Source of the DNA: an uncultured Rhodopila sp.
Lineage (GTDB): Bacteria > Pseudomonadota > Alphaproteobacteria > Acetobacterales > Acetobacteraceae
DNA length: 64,000 bases
Direction: 5' to 3'
Assembly: GCA_903851415.1 (NCBI GenBank)
Contig: CAINOE010000109.1
Span: forward strand, 124,001-188,000
Positions 1 to 11,031 of the stretch are shown one piece after another. A program made the position numbers and the translations under genes. Numbering within the stretch: the first letter of the stretch is position 1; the number at the start of each line of letters is the position of its first letter. The notes beneath the pieces were generated by a model that was not told where the DNA came from, did not search any database, and saw only the letters and a list, made by a program, of their open reading frames with translations.

Positions 1-861
1 GGTCTTGGTCTCGCCGGCATCGGCGTCACCGTGGCCATCGGACTGCGTCCGGCTGCCGCGCCGGTGCAGGTTGCCGCCCCGCAGGAAGTCGTCGTCCCCA
101 AGACCCAGATTCTCACCGCCGCGCGCGTCGTCCACGGCGGGACCCTGCTGCTGCCCGACGATGTCGTCTCCAAGGCTGTGCTGCCGGCCGACGTCCCCGC
201 GGGCGCCTGGGTCGATAGCCTGGACACGCGTGCCGCCATTCAGGGCGCCATGGTTCGCCATCAGGTGGAGCCCGGCCAGCCGATCATGCATGATGATGTC
301 GTGCGGCCGGGCGAGCGCGGCTTCCTCGCGGCGGTTCTGGCACCCGGCACCCGGGCAGCCACGATCGGCGTGGACGCCGTCAGCGGCACCGCCGGACTGA
401 TCTGGCCGGGCGACCGTGTCGACGTGATCCTCACCCAGAAAATCGACGACGCGGCCACGCCCATCGGCCGCCGCGTGGTGGGTGAGACGGTCATTCAGAA
501 CGCCCGGGTAATCGCCGTGGATCAGCACATGGTTGAGGGTGTCGCGCCGGGCAGCGCGCTCAGCAACAACATCGTTGCACGCACGGTCACGATCGAAGTG
601 CCGGCGAAGGAGGCTGAGAAAGTCTCGGTGGCCGCGACGCTCGGACACCTCGCGGTGGTCGTGCGTTCGGCCAGCGAACCCGCCCCGGTCGTGGATGAAG
701 CCCATCCCGCGGGCCAGCCGGTGGTAGCCTCCGTCGCGCCGGACAGCCTGGTCTGGAGCAGCGATGTCTCAGCTGCTTACCGATCGTCCCCGCACAACCC
801 CGACATGACTGTCCGCCTGTTCACCGGGGCGCAAGCCAATCCCGTGGAGTACCACTACTAA
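1..861 (+). CDS. cpaB: Flp pilus assembly protein CpaB/RcpC, 5' end cut off
   Basis: The reading frame is open from the first base. The first visible residues are hydrophobic (GLGLAGIGVTVAIGL), which fits the N-terminal membrane anchor of CpaB, so the true start lies upstream of the window. The 286 visible residues include an SAF-like region (roughly residues 45-110, with VEPGQPI and RPGERGF) followed by the RcpC/CpaB domain (GLIWPGDRVDVILTQ). In the family, CpaB is a periplasmic, inner-membrane-anchored partner of the Tad secretin. The stop codon shares its last base with the ATG of the next gene, so translation is probably coupled. An internal GTG at 31 exists but would begin inside the membrane segment. 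The Flp pilin and the CpaA peptidase would be expected further upstream, outside the window. Confidence 0.9.
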   Translation, partial: GLGLAGIGVTVAIGLRPAAAPVQVAAPQEVVVPKTQILTAARVVHGGTLLLPDDVVSKAVLPADVPAGAWVDSLDTRAAIQGAMVRHQVEPGQPIMHDDVVRPGERGFLAAVLAPGTRAATIGVDAVSGTAGLIWPGDRVDVILTQKIDDAATPIGRRVVGETVIQNARVIAVDQHMVEGVAPGSALSNNIVARTVTIEVPAKEAEKVSVAATLGHLAVVVRSASEPAPVVDEAHPAGQPVVASVAPDSLVWSSDVSAAYRSSPHNPDMTVRLFTGAQANPVEYHY

Positions 862-2261
862 TGCGCTCGCTCTTTCCCCTGCTTGTCTGTGGGCTGTCGC
901 TGACATCCGCACAGGCTTTCGCCCAGTCGCCAATGCCGTCAACCCCGATGGCGCCGCGATCGCAGCCGGCCGCGCCAACGTCCCTGACCATCGACGCCGG
1001 TTCCGGCCAAGTGATCCAGACCGGGCGGGCGATCACCAACCTGTTCGCGGCCGATCCGAAGGTCGCCGAGGTGCGGCCTGCCAGCCCCACCAGCGTGTTC
1101 GTGTTCGGTGTGGCACCGGGCCGCACCACGATCGCCGCGCTGGATCAGGCCGGCAACGTCATTGGCCGTTACGAGGTGACCGTCAGGCCGTCCTCCTTCG
1201 GCGCGGCGGCGGCACAGGCGGCGCTGCGGCAATCGCTGCCTCACAGTAACGTCAACGTCCAGACCTCGCTCAGCGGATTGACCCTGACCGGGCAGGTCGG
1301 CAGCGCGGCCGAGGCCGAGCAGGCGGACGTGATCGCCAAGGGCTATCTCGGCGACAAGATGACGCTGGACAACCGGCTGACCGTGGGATCGAGCGTGCAG
1401 GTCAACCTGCGGGTGCGCATCGCCGAAATCTCCCGACAGGTTACACGGCGGTTCGGCATCAACTGGGCGGCGCTGGGCAGCATCGGCAAATATGGCATTG
1501 TCGGCGCATCGATCCTGGATCCGTTCAACTCGCCCGCCAGTCCGTCGCATCAGTTGCTGGGCGGCTATCACGACAGCAACCTGTCGATCGATGCGCTGCT
1601 GGACCTGCTGGCCGCGGACAATCTCGCCACCATCCTGGCGGAACCCAATTTGACCGCGATGAGCGGAGAAACCGCCAGCTTCCTGTCAGGCGGCGAGTAT
1701 CCGATCCCGGTTGCCCAGCAGAACAGCACGATAACGATCGATTACAAGCAATACGGCATCTCGCTCGCCTTCGTGCCCACCGTCATCGGCAACGATCATA
1801 TCAGCCTGCATGTCAGGCCGGAGGTCAGTCAGCTTACCACGCAGGGCGCCATTCAGCTTGGTGTCGGCAACAGTACGATTTCCGTGCCCGCCCTGACGGT
1901 GCGCCGCGCCGACACCAGCGTGGAGCTTGGCAGCGGCCAGAGCTTCGCCATCGCCGGCCTGCTGTCAGCCCAGAACACGCTCGGCAACAGCGGCCTTCCC
2001 TATGCCGGCGAGGCGCCTTTCATCGGGCCGCTGTTCCGGTCCGACAATATACAGCGCAACGACTCCGAACTGGTCATCATCATCACCCCCTATATCGTGC
2101 GGCCGGTTGACGATCCCAGGCAGTTGCGGGCGCCGACTGACGATTATCGGGCGCCGCATGATTTCGACCGGGTGACCCTGAACCGCCAGATCGGCCGCGG
2201 CACCGGCCCGGACATCATTTCCGCGCACCTGCCGGGCGATGCCGGTTTCATTCTGAACTAA
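861..2261 (+). CDS. cpaC: Tad pilus secretin CpaC/RcpA
   Basis: A protein of 466 aa with a cleavable signal peptide (residues about 1-22, ending AQAFAQ). It has an N-terminal pilus/secretion N-domain (about 40-110), a BON-like segment (about 120-175) and a C-terminal secretin domain (about 190-430). Secretin hallmarks are GGEYPIPVAQ and the late IITPYIVRPV. The family forms the outer-membrane channel through which the Flp pilus passes. The start ATG overlaps the cpaB stop by one base. Length and domain order are normal for the family. Confidence 0.93.
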   Translation: MRSLFPLLVCGLSLTSAQAFAQSPMPSTPMAPRSQPAAPTSLTIDAGSGQVIQTGRAITNLFAADPKVAEVRPASPTSVFVFGVAPGRTTIAALDQAGNVIGRYEVTVRPSSFGAAAAQAALRQSLPHSNVNVQTSLSGLTLTGQVGSAAEAEQADVIAKGYLGDKMTLDNRLTVGSSVQVNLRVRIAEISRQVTRRFGINWAALGSIGKYGIVGASILDPFNSPASPSHQLLGGYHDSNLSIDALLDLLAADNLATILAEPNLTAMSGETASFLSGGEYPIPVAQQNSTITIDYKQYGISLAFVPTVIGNDHISLHVRPEVSQLTTQGAIQLGVGNSTISVPALTVRRADTSVELGSGQSFAIAGLLSAQNTLGNSGLPYAGEAPFIGPLFRSDNIQRNDSELVIIITPYIVRPVDDPRQLRAPTDDYRAPHDFDRVTLNRQIGRGTGPDIISAHLPGDAGFILN

Positions 2262-2271
2262 GGAGGCTGTT

Positions 2272-2580
2272 GTGCGGAAGAAACTGCTGATCGTTGCAGC
2301 GTTGGGCTGCCTGGCGGGATGCCAGAACATTCCCGACCCGTCATACCGCGCCGGCACCTGGAAGCCCCAGCACGTGAACGACGCCAACCTGGAAGCCATG
2401 GTCGCCAATCCCGCGGATCTGCAGCACGGCCATGGCGACGGCACAGCCATCGGCGCCACTGCGGCGAACGCCATCGAACGCCTGCGTGCCGACAAGGTCA
2501 AGGAGCTGCCCACCTCCGGGGTGCTTCAGCTTACGCCCGTTCCCACGGGCGCCGCACCGGCCGGCGGAGGCGGACAATGA
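2272..2580 (+). CDS. small Tad-locus lipoprotein in the cpaD position
   Basis: A 102-aa protein with a GTG start preceded by a strong AGGAGG at 2261-2266. Residues 1-17 form a lipoprotein signal ending in the lipobox LAGC, so Cys17 is the likely lipidation site. The mature part is small and hydrophilic, with a Gly/Pro-rich tail. Its position between cpaC and cpaE is that of cpaD, but it is only about half the usual CpaD length, and I see no convincing CpaD fold. It may be a reduced pilotin-like partner of the secretin. It overlaps the next gene by four bases. Confidence 0.75.
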   Translation: MRKKLLIVAALGCLAGCQNIPDPSYRAGTWKPQHVNDANLEAMVANPADLQHGHGDGTAIGATAANAIERLRADKVKELPTSGVLQLTPVPTGAAPAGGGGQ

Positions 2581-3811
2581 CCGTGATTCCGAACCTCGCG
2601 GCCATGGCGCCATCGCCGGAGCACGACGCCGGCCGGTCCGATCGCTCCCGGTTCCGGGCTTTCGTCCGCGACAAGGCGACCGAGGCGATCCTGCGCGACG
2701 CACTTGGCGATCTGATGCCGGACGAAACCGCGATCCGGCGCGCCGATCTGGTGGCAACCCGGCAGGCGCTACAGCGCGACCTCGCACCGAATGTCCTGAT
2801 CCTGGACGTTTCGGGCGAAGACCACCCGCTACGGGTGCTGGACGATCTCGCACAATTCGTCGAGCCCGGCGTGCGCGTGCTGGTCATCGGCGACACTCAG
2901 GACATGGAGTTCTACCGCCAGGCGATCAGAAGCCTCGGCGTGCTGGAATATCTCGCCAAGCCGTTGAACCGTGAGACGGTGGCCCGGCATTTCCGGCCGG
3001 TGATCATCGGCCGCGACCCGGCGGATCTGCAGATACGGACCGGGCGCATCATTACTGTTACGGGCGTACGCGGCGGGGTTGGGGCGACCACCATGGCCAT
3101 CAACCTGGCCAGTCATCTCGGCGAGGCGACCCGGCGGCACACGCTGCTGCTGGATGCGGACCTGCATGGCGGCACCTCCGCGCTGATGCTTTCGGTTGAA
3201 ACCGCTGACGCGCTGCGCACCGCGCTGGAGTATCCGGACCGGGTGGACGAAGTGTTTCTGCAACGCGGCGCGCGCAGCGTCAGCGACCGTCTGCAGGTCC
3301 TGTGCGCCGAGGAAGCGCTGGATCGTCCGTCAATGATCCGGCCGGAATCCGCCGCCGAACTGTTGGACCTGCTGCGCAAGCACTATCACTTCATCATCGT
3401 CGACGTGCCGCGGTTCATTACGCCCTTCAACCGGGTGTTCCTGGATGCGGCGCACCAGCGCGTTCTGGTCATGGACGGCTCGCTCGGGTCGATCCGCGAC
3501 ACGCTGCGCTTCCTGGCAATGCCCGCCGGGGCGGCGCAGTCGCGGCCGCCGATCGTCGTGTTGAACCATGAGGGCTATACCGGGATGCTTCCGCGCAAGC
3601 AGGTGATCGCCGCGCTCGGGCAGACGCCCGAAGTGGTGGTGCCGCATGCGCCGAAGTCGCTGATCAGGGCTGCGACCATCGGCAAGCCGGCGACCCGCGG
3701 CCGGGGTCCGTTGCGCAACGCGATGGTATCGCTGGCGCAGGAAATCACCGTGGCTGTCAGCACCCACCACGAGCCGAAGGGACGGAGCGTTATTGCCCGT
3801 CTGCTTGGCCG

Positions 3812-3815
<4 letters not shown>
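2577..3815 (+). CDS. cpaE: Tad pilus ATPase-like protein CpaE/TadZ
   Basis: The ATG at 2577 overlaps the upstream stop (ATGA), giving 412 aa. Residues about 28-140 form a receiver-like domain (LILDVSG around Asp77, YLAKPL near 127). A MinD/ParA-type ATPase domain follows, whose P-loop reads GVRGGVGATT (about 163-172). The loop ends ATT rather than the usual K[ST]T, and the deviant-Walker first lysine is an arginine. The Walker B-like strands are LLLDADLHGG and FIIVDVPR. TadZ/CpaE proteins place the pilus machine at the cell pole, and many have weakened ATPase sites, so this variation fits the family. An upstream in-frame extension exists but lacks homology. Confidence 0.9.
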
Positions 3816-5169
<1,354 letters not shown>

Positions 5170-5173
<4 letters not shown>

Positions 5174-6126
5174 ACCAGCCCATGCTGATGCTCGGGGCAG
5201 CGGGCTTCACGCTGCTTGCGGTCGGGGCGGGAAGCCTGCTGGCGATGGACTCCCGCAACCGGCTTGTCGAACAGCGCACCAGGGCCGTGGCAACATCCTA
5301 CGCCCCGGTCTCGGTATCGGCGGCCGGGCGGTCGCTGCGGCTGAAGGGCATCGTCACGAACGCCAGTCTGGTCGAACGGGCCGGCCAGCTCATCGGCCTG
5401 GAGCCCGGGCGGCCCGACCTGTATCCGGTGCCATGGTGGACCATTCCATCGGTGATGCTCGGGGCCGGCTTCCTGCTTGCCAAGCTGGTCGTGTTTCTTG
5501 TCGGCGATGTCGGCTGGATCGCTTGGCCCATCGGCTGGTTCGCCGGCTCGCGCTGGCTGTTGCTGCACTGGCTGACCAAGTACCGTAACGAGCTGATCAG
5601 GCAATTGCCGGACGCGCTGTCGATGATCGTCCGCACCGTCAGGGCGGGGATTCCGGTGACCGAAGCCTGCCAGGTCGTCGCACGCGAATCGCCTGCCCTG
5701 ACCGCGGCGGAATTCAGCGTACTGGCAAACGAAATCTCTGTCGGCAGGACGATGGAGGACGGCCTGTGGAAGATGGCCGCGCGCACCGGTCTGCGCGAGT
5801 ATCGTTTTCTCGCCGTCGCGCTCACGCTTCAGGCGCAGACCGGCGGCAACCTGACCGAAACGCTGGAGAAACTGGCCGATGTCATCCGCAGGCGCAGCGC
5901 GTTGCGTCAGCGCGGCAAGGCGCTGACCTCCGAGGGGCGGACGACGGCAATCGTGTTGACCGTGCTGCCGTTCCTGGTCGCCGGGGCGCTGACGATCGTG
6001 GCCCCGAACTACATCGTGCTGCTGATAACCGACCCGCTCGGAAAGAAGATCCTGCTGGCTGCGATCACCTGCCTTTGCTCGGGGCTGCTGACGATGCGGT
6101 CCATGATCAAACGGAGCCTGTCATGA
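5170..6126 (+). CDS. tadB: Tad inner-membrane platform protein TadB
   Basis: A 318-aa integral membrane protein with an N-terminal TM helix (about 8-25), paired helices near 95-135 and a C-terminal pair. The cytoplasmic type II secretion F-domain holds the motif ALSMIVRTVRAGIPVTEACQ. TadB and TadC form the membrane platform on which the CpaF ATPase works. It is joined to both neighbours by ATGA overlaps. Confidence 0.93.
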
Positions 6127-7052
6127 CGCATGTAATGCTCTGGCCTATTCTTGCCGCCGGTTTCACGTTGATGATTATCGCGGCGGCGCTGCTGTCGGAG
6201 GTCGCCCGCCGTCAGGATCAGATCGACGAACGCATCCGGGTCGCGCAAGGGCGCAGGCGGTCCGCCGGAACGGCGCGGGCCAACCGGGTGGAGGACGCCG
6301 TCGGCGCGATCCGGCGCCTCGGCGGCATCATCCTGCAAAGCGGGATATTGTCGAGCAAAACCACCGCGGATCTTGAGCAGACGCTCGCCGCGGCCGGCTA
6401 CCGCCCCGCATCGGCATTGCCGCTGGTGGTGGGCGGCAAGGTCGCCCTGATGGGCGCCTTGCCGTTTCTCGCCTGGTTCCTCACCGAAGGCAGCGGGGAC
6501 AGCACGATCCAACTGGTCGCCGCCTTCGGCGGGGTTTCCATCGGACTGTTTCTGCCGGACCTGATCATCGGGCGACTGCGCAAGCGCTATCTGGCGGAGG
6601 TCGAGCGTGGCTTGCCCGACGCCTTGGACCTGCTGGTTATCTGCGCCGACGCGGGCCTGCCGCTGGAAACCGCACTGGACCGGGTCGCCATGGAGTTCCG
6701 CGACAGCGATCCGCCGACGGCCAACGAACTCGCGCTGACCGCCAATGAAATGAAAATGCTGCCGGACCGCCGGCAGGCGCTGGTGAACATCGGGCTGCGG
6801 ACCAACCTGGAGACGCTGGTCGCCCTGGGCGGAACCCTGGCACAGACCCTTCAGTACGGCACGCCGCTGACGCAGGCGCTGCGCGTGCTGTCGAACGAAA
6901 TGCGCGACACCATGCTAGTGCGCTTCGAAGAAAAAGCGGCGCGCCTGCCGGTTCTGCTGACCTTGCCGATGATCGGGTTCTTTTTGCCCTGCGTCATCAT
7001 CGTCGTGCTCGGCCCTGCCGGGGTGCAGGTCTATCACATGCTGCACGGGTAA
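6123..7052 (+). CDS. tadC: Tad inner-membrane platform protein TadC
   Basis: The ATG at 6123 lies in the ATGA overlap with the tadB stop and gives 309 aa. A longer in-frame extension upstream is an artefact inside tadB. It has an N-terminal TM segment (about 8-25), two central TM helices (about 100-150) and a GspF-like domain (LPDALDLLVICADAGLPLETA). The C-terminal membrane segment is rich in Pro and Ile/Val (PMIGFFLPCVIIVVLGPAG). Its role is that of the second platform protein of the Tad machine. Confidence 0.93.
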   Translation: MTHVMLWPILAAGFTLMIIAAALLSEVARRQDQIDERIRVAQGRRRSAGTARANRVEDAVGAIRRLGGIILQSGILSSKTTADLEQTLAAAGYRPASALPLVVGGKVALMGALPFLAWFLTEGSGDSTIQLVAAFGGVSIGLFLPDLIIGRLRKRYLAEVERGLPDALDLLVICADAGLPLETALDRVAMEFRDSDPPTANELALTANEMKMLPDRRQALVNIGLRTNLETLVALGGTLAQTLQYGTPLTQALRVLSNEMRDTMLVRFEEKAARLPVLLTLPMIGFFLPCVIIVVLGPAGVQVYHMLHG

Positions 7053-7057
7053 CGGCC

Positions 7058-7582
7058 ATGGTCAGGATCATCCGTTCCGTCCGGGGACTGGCACGCGACC
7101 GGGCCGGGGCGACGATCGAGGAATTTGCGGTCATCTCCCTCGTGCTGATCTCCCTGGTCGTATTCCTGATCGAAGGTTCGTTCCAGTTGCTGACCGCCGC
7201 GGTGCTGCAATACGGCCTGCGCGAGGCAACGCGGTTCGGGATCACCGGCCAGGCCTACCCTCCGAGCATGGCCTCCAGCCCGCCGGCATCGCGAGAGGCG
7301 GCGATTACCCAGATCATTGCGACGTCCGCCATGGGATTGATCAACCCGTCATACCTGTCCGTCACGCTGACAAGCTATTCAGGCTTCACCACGGTAGGCG
7401 TTGCCGGACAAGGAACGGCCGGTGCAGGCGGCTCCGGAGCGGTGGTGCAATATCAGGTCAGCTATCGGCAGCCATGGCTGTTGAGCGGTGCGGGCTATTT
7501 TCCGGTAACGGCAACCGGCCTTTCCGGGATCACATTCAGCCTTTCAACGGTGGTGCAGAATGAAGCGTTTCCTTCGAGCTGA
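7058..7582 (+). CDS. tadE: TadE-like minor pseudopilin
   Basis: A 174-aa protein with the TadE signature near its N-terminus: a basic leader, then DRAGATIEEFAVISLVLISL, in which the GATIEEFA stretch precedes a single TM helix (about residues 21-45). TadE-like minor pseudopilins are processed by the prepilin peptidase and help pilus assembly. The C-terminal half is rich in Gly, Ser and Thr and looks extracytoplasmic. It starts five bases after tadC and overlaps the next gene by 23 bases. Confidence 0.88.
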   Translation: MVRIIRSVRGLARDRAGATIEEFAVISLVLISLVVFLIEGSFQLLTAAVLQYGLREATRFGITGQAYPPSMASSPPASREAAITQIIATSAMGLINPSYLSVTLTSYSGFTTVGVAGQGTAGAGGSGAVVQYQVSYRQPWLLSGAGYFPVTATGLSGITFSLSTVVQNEAFPSS

Positions 7583-8150
7583 CGATCGCCGCGCGATCGC
7601 GGCATTCGAGTTCGCGCTGGTGCTGCCGATCCTGTTGCTGTTGCTGCTGGCGGGCACCGACCTGACGGTATGGTTCATCAACAAGTTCCGCCTGGACAAC
7701 ACCGCGAGCCAGGTCGGGGATATAATCACGGAACAAAACACCCTGGCTTTGAGCGCATTTCCCGCGGGATACTGTTCGGGGACCTCTGCCACACTGAACT
7801 ATTTTGCGATCGCCTACGCCATCGCCAGCCCGCTTTCGGTCTGCGGCGCCGGGGGGGCGACCATCATCAGCGGCATAACCAACAACGGAACCAAAACGAC
7901 AATGGTCTGGCAGGAGCGTACTGGAAACGTAACCGCCTACCCCAGCCTGATCGGCACGCCCGGGGGGGCAGTGACCCTGCCGCCCGGCTACACCGTCCCG
8001 AGCGGTCACAGCATCATTGCAACCGAAGTCTACACGGGTGTTACTCCATGGAAGTTCAGTTCGTTACTCATGGCCGGCCCCGGGGCGCCGTCCCTGTATG
8101 CCCATTCGATTTTCGAGCCAAGATCGGGAGCGCTTGCCACGCCGCAATAA
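7560..8150 (+). CDS. second TadE/TadF-like minor pseudopilin
   Basis: A 196-aa protein starting with a short basic leader and the TadE-like motif RRAIAAFEFALVLPILLLLL (residues about 10-29), followed by a secreted domain. Its position between tadE and tadG is that of tadF in other loci. The two Cys in the secreted part (AGYCSGT and LSVCGAGG) could pair. The neighbouring tadG probably starts inside this gene. Confidence 0.85.
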   Translation: MKRFLRADDRRAIAAFEFALVLPILLLLLLAGTDLTVWFINKFRLDNTASQVGDIITEQNTLALSAFPAGYCSGTSATLNYFAIAYAIASPLSVCGAGGATIISGITNNGTKTTMVWQERTGNVTAYPSLIGTPGGAVTLPPGYTVPSGHSIIATEVYTGVTPWKFSSLLMAGPGAPSLYAHSIFEPRSGALATPQ

Positions 8151-9715
8151 CGCGATTTGGCGCCGATCGGCGGGGCGCGACGGCGGTTTTCGTTGCTGTC
8201 GTTATTGTTTCCCTGATCGGCGCCATCGGCGTTGCCGTGGACGGCACGCGCCTGGTCATGGTGAAGTCGCGCCTCAAGACAGCCGTCGATGCGGCGGCGC
8301 TCGTCGCCGCGCGTGACATGACCATTGCCGCCAGCTCAACGAACGCGACGAACCTGTTCTGGGCGAATTTCGGTCGCAGCAACGCGACATCGACGCTGGG
8401 CTTCCTGGGGACGAACATCACCAGCGTGACCGTTTCGAATGTCACGACCAACACGATTTCGGTGCAGGCCAACGGCCTCATGCCGACGACGTTCATGAAC
8501 ATCCTGGGCATCAGCACTGTGCCGGTCGTCAGTGCCGCGCAGGCCACCCGCGCGGCATCGGGAGCGGAAATAGCCCTCGTGCTCGACAATACGGGATCGA
8601 TGGCGGGCTGGCCGATCGCGTCGGTGATCGCCTCCGCCACGGATCTGGTGAACGTCCTTTATGCCAACGGCACGGTTGATACGGAGCCGAACCTTTGGGT
8701 TTCGGTCGTCCCGTTCACCGCTGAGGTGAATATCGGGCCGAACAATACGGCATGGTTGAAAACCGGCAGCAATACGGCGGGCGCGTACATGAACACGAGT
8801 TGGATGGGTTGCGTCATGGCGCGCTATGACACGGTCGATTCAGCGACGGGTCTGACCAACGACTTCACGGATGTCCCGCCCGCCAGCGCGCCGATGACAC
8901 CGTACCTGTATCCATCGACCTACGGCATATATACGGTGCTGGACAAAGGCAAGACAGCGTATTTTGGCGATAACGACTGGACGCCGTCCAATATCACCGA
9001 GGCTCAGCAATCGACGATCGCCCAGAACACTGCTGTCGGCCCCAACCTCGGTTGCCCGCAGAACAGCACCGGCGGCGGCCTTCCGATCCTGCCGGAAACC
9101 GCTAGCCGTGCCACGGTGCTGGCGGAGATCAACCAGATGGTGGCGAACTTCCGAGGCGGCACCTTCATCAATCTCGGGCTGCAGGCCGGATGGTGGACGC
9201 TCAGTCCGCGGTGGCGCGGCGCGGCCGGGTGGGGCAACGCCACATTGCCGCTCGATTACAACAAGCCCTATATGAAAAAGGTCATCGTGTTGATGACCGA
9301 CGGCAACAACCAGTGGTACGACTGGCCGGGCGGCGCCCCCGGCGCGGGACCGGCGAACCTGTCCGACGGTACTGCGACAAAATGGACCAATGACGGCAAT
9401 ACCGACTTCACGGCCTATGGCCGCCTTTTGGACAACAACATGAAACTTGCGGCCGGACAGAACACGCAGGCCAATGCGACCACCAACATCAACAGTAAAA
9501 TGAGCCAGTTGTGCACGCTGATCAAGGCGCAGGGCATTATCATCTATTGCATCCTGTTCAATCATGATGGCTCGGTGACAACCGATACGCAGACCTTGTT
9601 TCAGAACTGCGCCACGTCTCCGCAATACTACTTTTTGGACGCGACCGACGCGCAGTTGCAGGACACGTTCAAGAATATCGGCGGACAGCTCGCGTCGTTG
9701 CGGATTTCACAATGA
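8048..9715 (+). CDS. tadG: TadG-like pilus protein with von Willebrand A domain
   Basis: The frame encodes a TadG N-terminus (RRGATAVFVAVVIVSLIGAIGVAVDG), one TM helix and a long extracytoplasmic vWA domain. The MIDAS-like motif is ALVLDNTGSMAG, with a second acidic loop at VLMTDGNN. TadG-type proteins support surface attachment in Tad systems. The only good in-frame start before the TM helix is the ATG at 8048, which gives 555 aa and a 103-base overlap with the upstream gene. That overlap is unusually long and no strong ribosome site is visible, so the exact start is uncertain. The stop overlaps the next ATG by four bases. Confidence 0.85.
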   Translation: MEVQFVTHGRPRGAVPVCPFDFRAKIGSACHAAITRFGADRRGATAVFVAVVIVSLIGAIGVAVDGTRLVMVKSRLKTAVDAAALVAARDMTIAASSTNATNLFWANFGRSNATSTLGFLGTNITSVTVSNVTTNTISVQANGLMPTTFMNILGISTVPVVSAAQATRAASGAEIALVLDNTGSMAGWPIASVIASATDLVNVLYANGTVDTEPNLWVSVVPFTAEVNIGPNNTAWLKTGSNTAGAYMNTSWMGCVMARYDTVDSATGLTNDFTDVPPASAPMTPYLYPSTYGIYTVLDKGKTAYFGDNDWTPSNITEAQQSTIAQNTAVGPNLGCPQNSTGGGLPILPETASRATVLAEINQMVANFRGGTFINLGLQAGWWTLSPRWRGAAGWGNATLPLDYNKPYMKKVIVLMTDGNNQWYDWPGGAPGAGPANLSDGTATKWTNDGNTDFTAYGRLLDNNMKLAAGQNTQANATTNINSKMSQLCTLIKAQGIIIYCILFNHDGSVTTDTQTLFQNCATSPQYYFLDATDAQLQDTFKNIGGQLASLRISQ

Positions 9716-10422
9716 AGCCCTGTCCCGCAGTCCTGCTTCTGCTGGTGGCGGCCGGTATGCTTCCCCGGCCGCTTTGGGCCGCGGGATTCTCTGGCGGATC
9801 GCAGGGTGACATGCAGATCTGCCGCAAAGCCGCCGCCGGCGCCGAGCAGGAGCAAGGCCTCCCCCCCGGCCTCCTGCTGGCGATCGGCCAGCAGGAGAGC
9901 GGACGGTGGGATGCCGCCTCGGGAGAAGTCCAGCCCTGGCCCTACGCCGCCAACGCGGCCGGAGAGGGACGATTATTTCCCTCGCGGACCGACGCCATCG
10001 GCTACGTGACCGACCGGCTACGCTCGGGCGTCCAGTCGATCGACGTCGGCTGCTTCCAGATCAACCTGCATCACCATCCGACCGCGTTCGCGAGCCTGGA
10101 GGAGGCGTTCGATCCGGATGCCAACGCCCGGTATGCGGCGCATTTCCTCAAAGCTCTGTATGCTGAGACCGGAAGCTGGCAGGCCGCCGTCGGGCGATAC
10201 CATTCGGCCACCCCCGCGCTGGGCGACAGCTATAAGGCCGCTGTCCTCGGCCGGTGGGGAGGCCGCGGCACCGCAGCCCCAACCGCCGCTCCCCGGACCA
10301 CGCCGGGAATCGAGATCATCGCGGGGGTGACCGTCCAGCGCCCGCTGGCGTCGGCCGGTCAGGCTAATGTCGTCGCCTCCGTGGCGGGCCTTCCGCACGT
10401 GATCACGCCCCGCCATATGTGA
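9712..10422 (+). CDS. periplasmic lytic transglycosylase at the end of the tad operon
   Basis: A 236-aa protein with a signal peptide (about 1-23, ending LWAAG) and an SLT/goose-lysozyme-like domain. The catalytic-site motif is AIGQQESGRWD with Glu62. It is followed by DVGCFQINLHHH (the usual GxxQI element), ALYAETGSWQAAVGRYHS and a Tyr in GDSYKAAV. Such enzymes cleave peptidoglycan to let envelope-spanning machines through. The ATGA overlap with tadG makes it part of the operon, which suggests it opens the wall for the Tad pilus. Confidence 0.85.
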   Translation: MKPCPAVLLLLVAAGMLPRPLWAAGFSGGSQGDMQICRKAAAGAEQEQGLPPGLLLAIGQQESGRWDAASGEVQPWPYAANAAGEGRLFPSRTDAIGYVTDRLRSGVQSIDVGCFQINLHHHPTAFASLEEAFDPDANARYAAHFLKALYAETGSWQAAVGRYHSATPALGDSYKAAVLGRWGGRGTAAPTAAPRTTPGIEIIAGVTVQRPLASAGQANVVASVAGLPHVITPRHM

Positions 10423-10512
10423 CTGGGCGAATTACCCGCCCGGCTTGACCCTGATCAATGACCTCCACTGGCAGTTGCACGAGGCTGCGCCCGATGCTTG
10501 GAGGATTCCGCA

Positions 10513-10983
10513 ATGTCGATTACCGCGGCCGATATCATGACCTCACCGGTCATCGCCGTTTCGCCGCAGACCAGCATGGCCGAGATCGCCGCTTTGCTCG
10601 CCAGCAAGCACATCAGCGCGGTTCCGGTCTGCAACGCCGACAGCTCGCTCGCCGGCGTCGTCAGCGAGGGCGACATCCTCAAGCCGTTCCGGGAATCGGT
10701 CAGAGTGCGGCGCGACTGGTGGCTGGGGGTGGTCGCCGAGGGCGAAAACCTGCCGCAGGATTTCCTCGACTACATCCGCCAGGATACGCGGACGGCCGCC
10801 GACGTGATGGTGCAGCACGTGATTGCGGTCGAACCGGATACAACGCTGCCGGAGATCGCGGACCTGATGGTCAGGCACAGGATCAAGCGCGTGCCCGTCC
10901 TGCGCGACGGACGCGTCATCGGCATTGTCAGCCGATCGGATCTTGTCGCCGCGATCTCGCGCGCTCCCGGGATGCTGGTGTAG
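10513..10983 (+). CDS. CBS-domain pair protein
   Basis: A 156-aa soluble protein with two CBS domains: residues about 1-60 (ADIMTSPVIAVSPQTSMAEIA through GVVSEGDIL) and about 95-150 (ADVMVQHVIAVEPDTTLPEIA through GIVSRSDLV). The ATG at 10513 has GGAGG eight bases upstream; an in-frame TTG at 10498 overlaps that site and is rejected. CBS pairs bind adenine nucleotides and regulate partners; the target here is unknown. A second CBS protein follows 48 bases later. Confidence 0.85.
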   Translation: MSITAADIMTSPVIAVSPQTSMAEIAALLASKHISAVPVCNADSSLAGVVSEGDILKPFRESVRVRRDWWLGVVAEGENLPQDFLDYIRQDTRTAADVMVQHVIAVEPDTTLPEIADLMVRHRIKRVPVLRDGRVIGIVSRSDLVAAISRAPGMLV

Positions 10984-11031
10984 CGGTCAGTTCTATTAGC
11001 GTCCAAGATCATTATCGATCAGGAGGTTGAC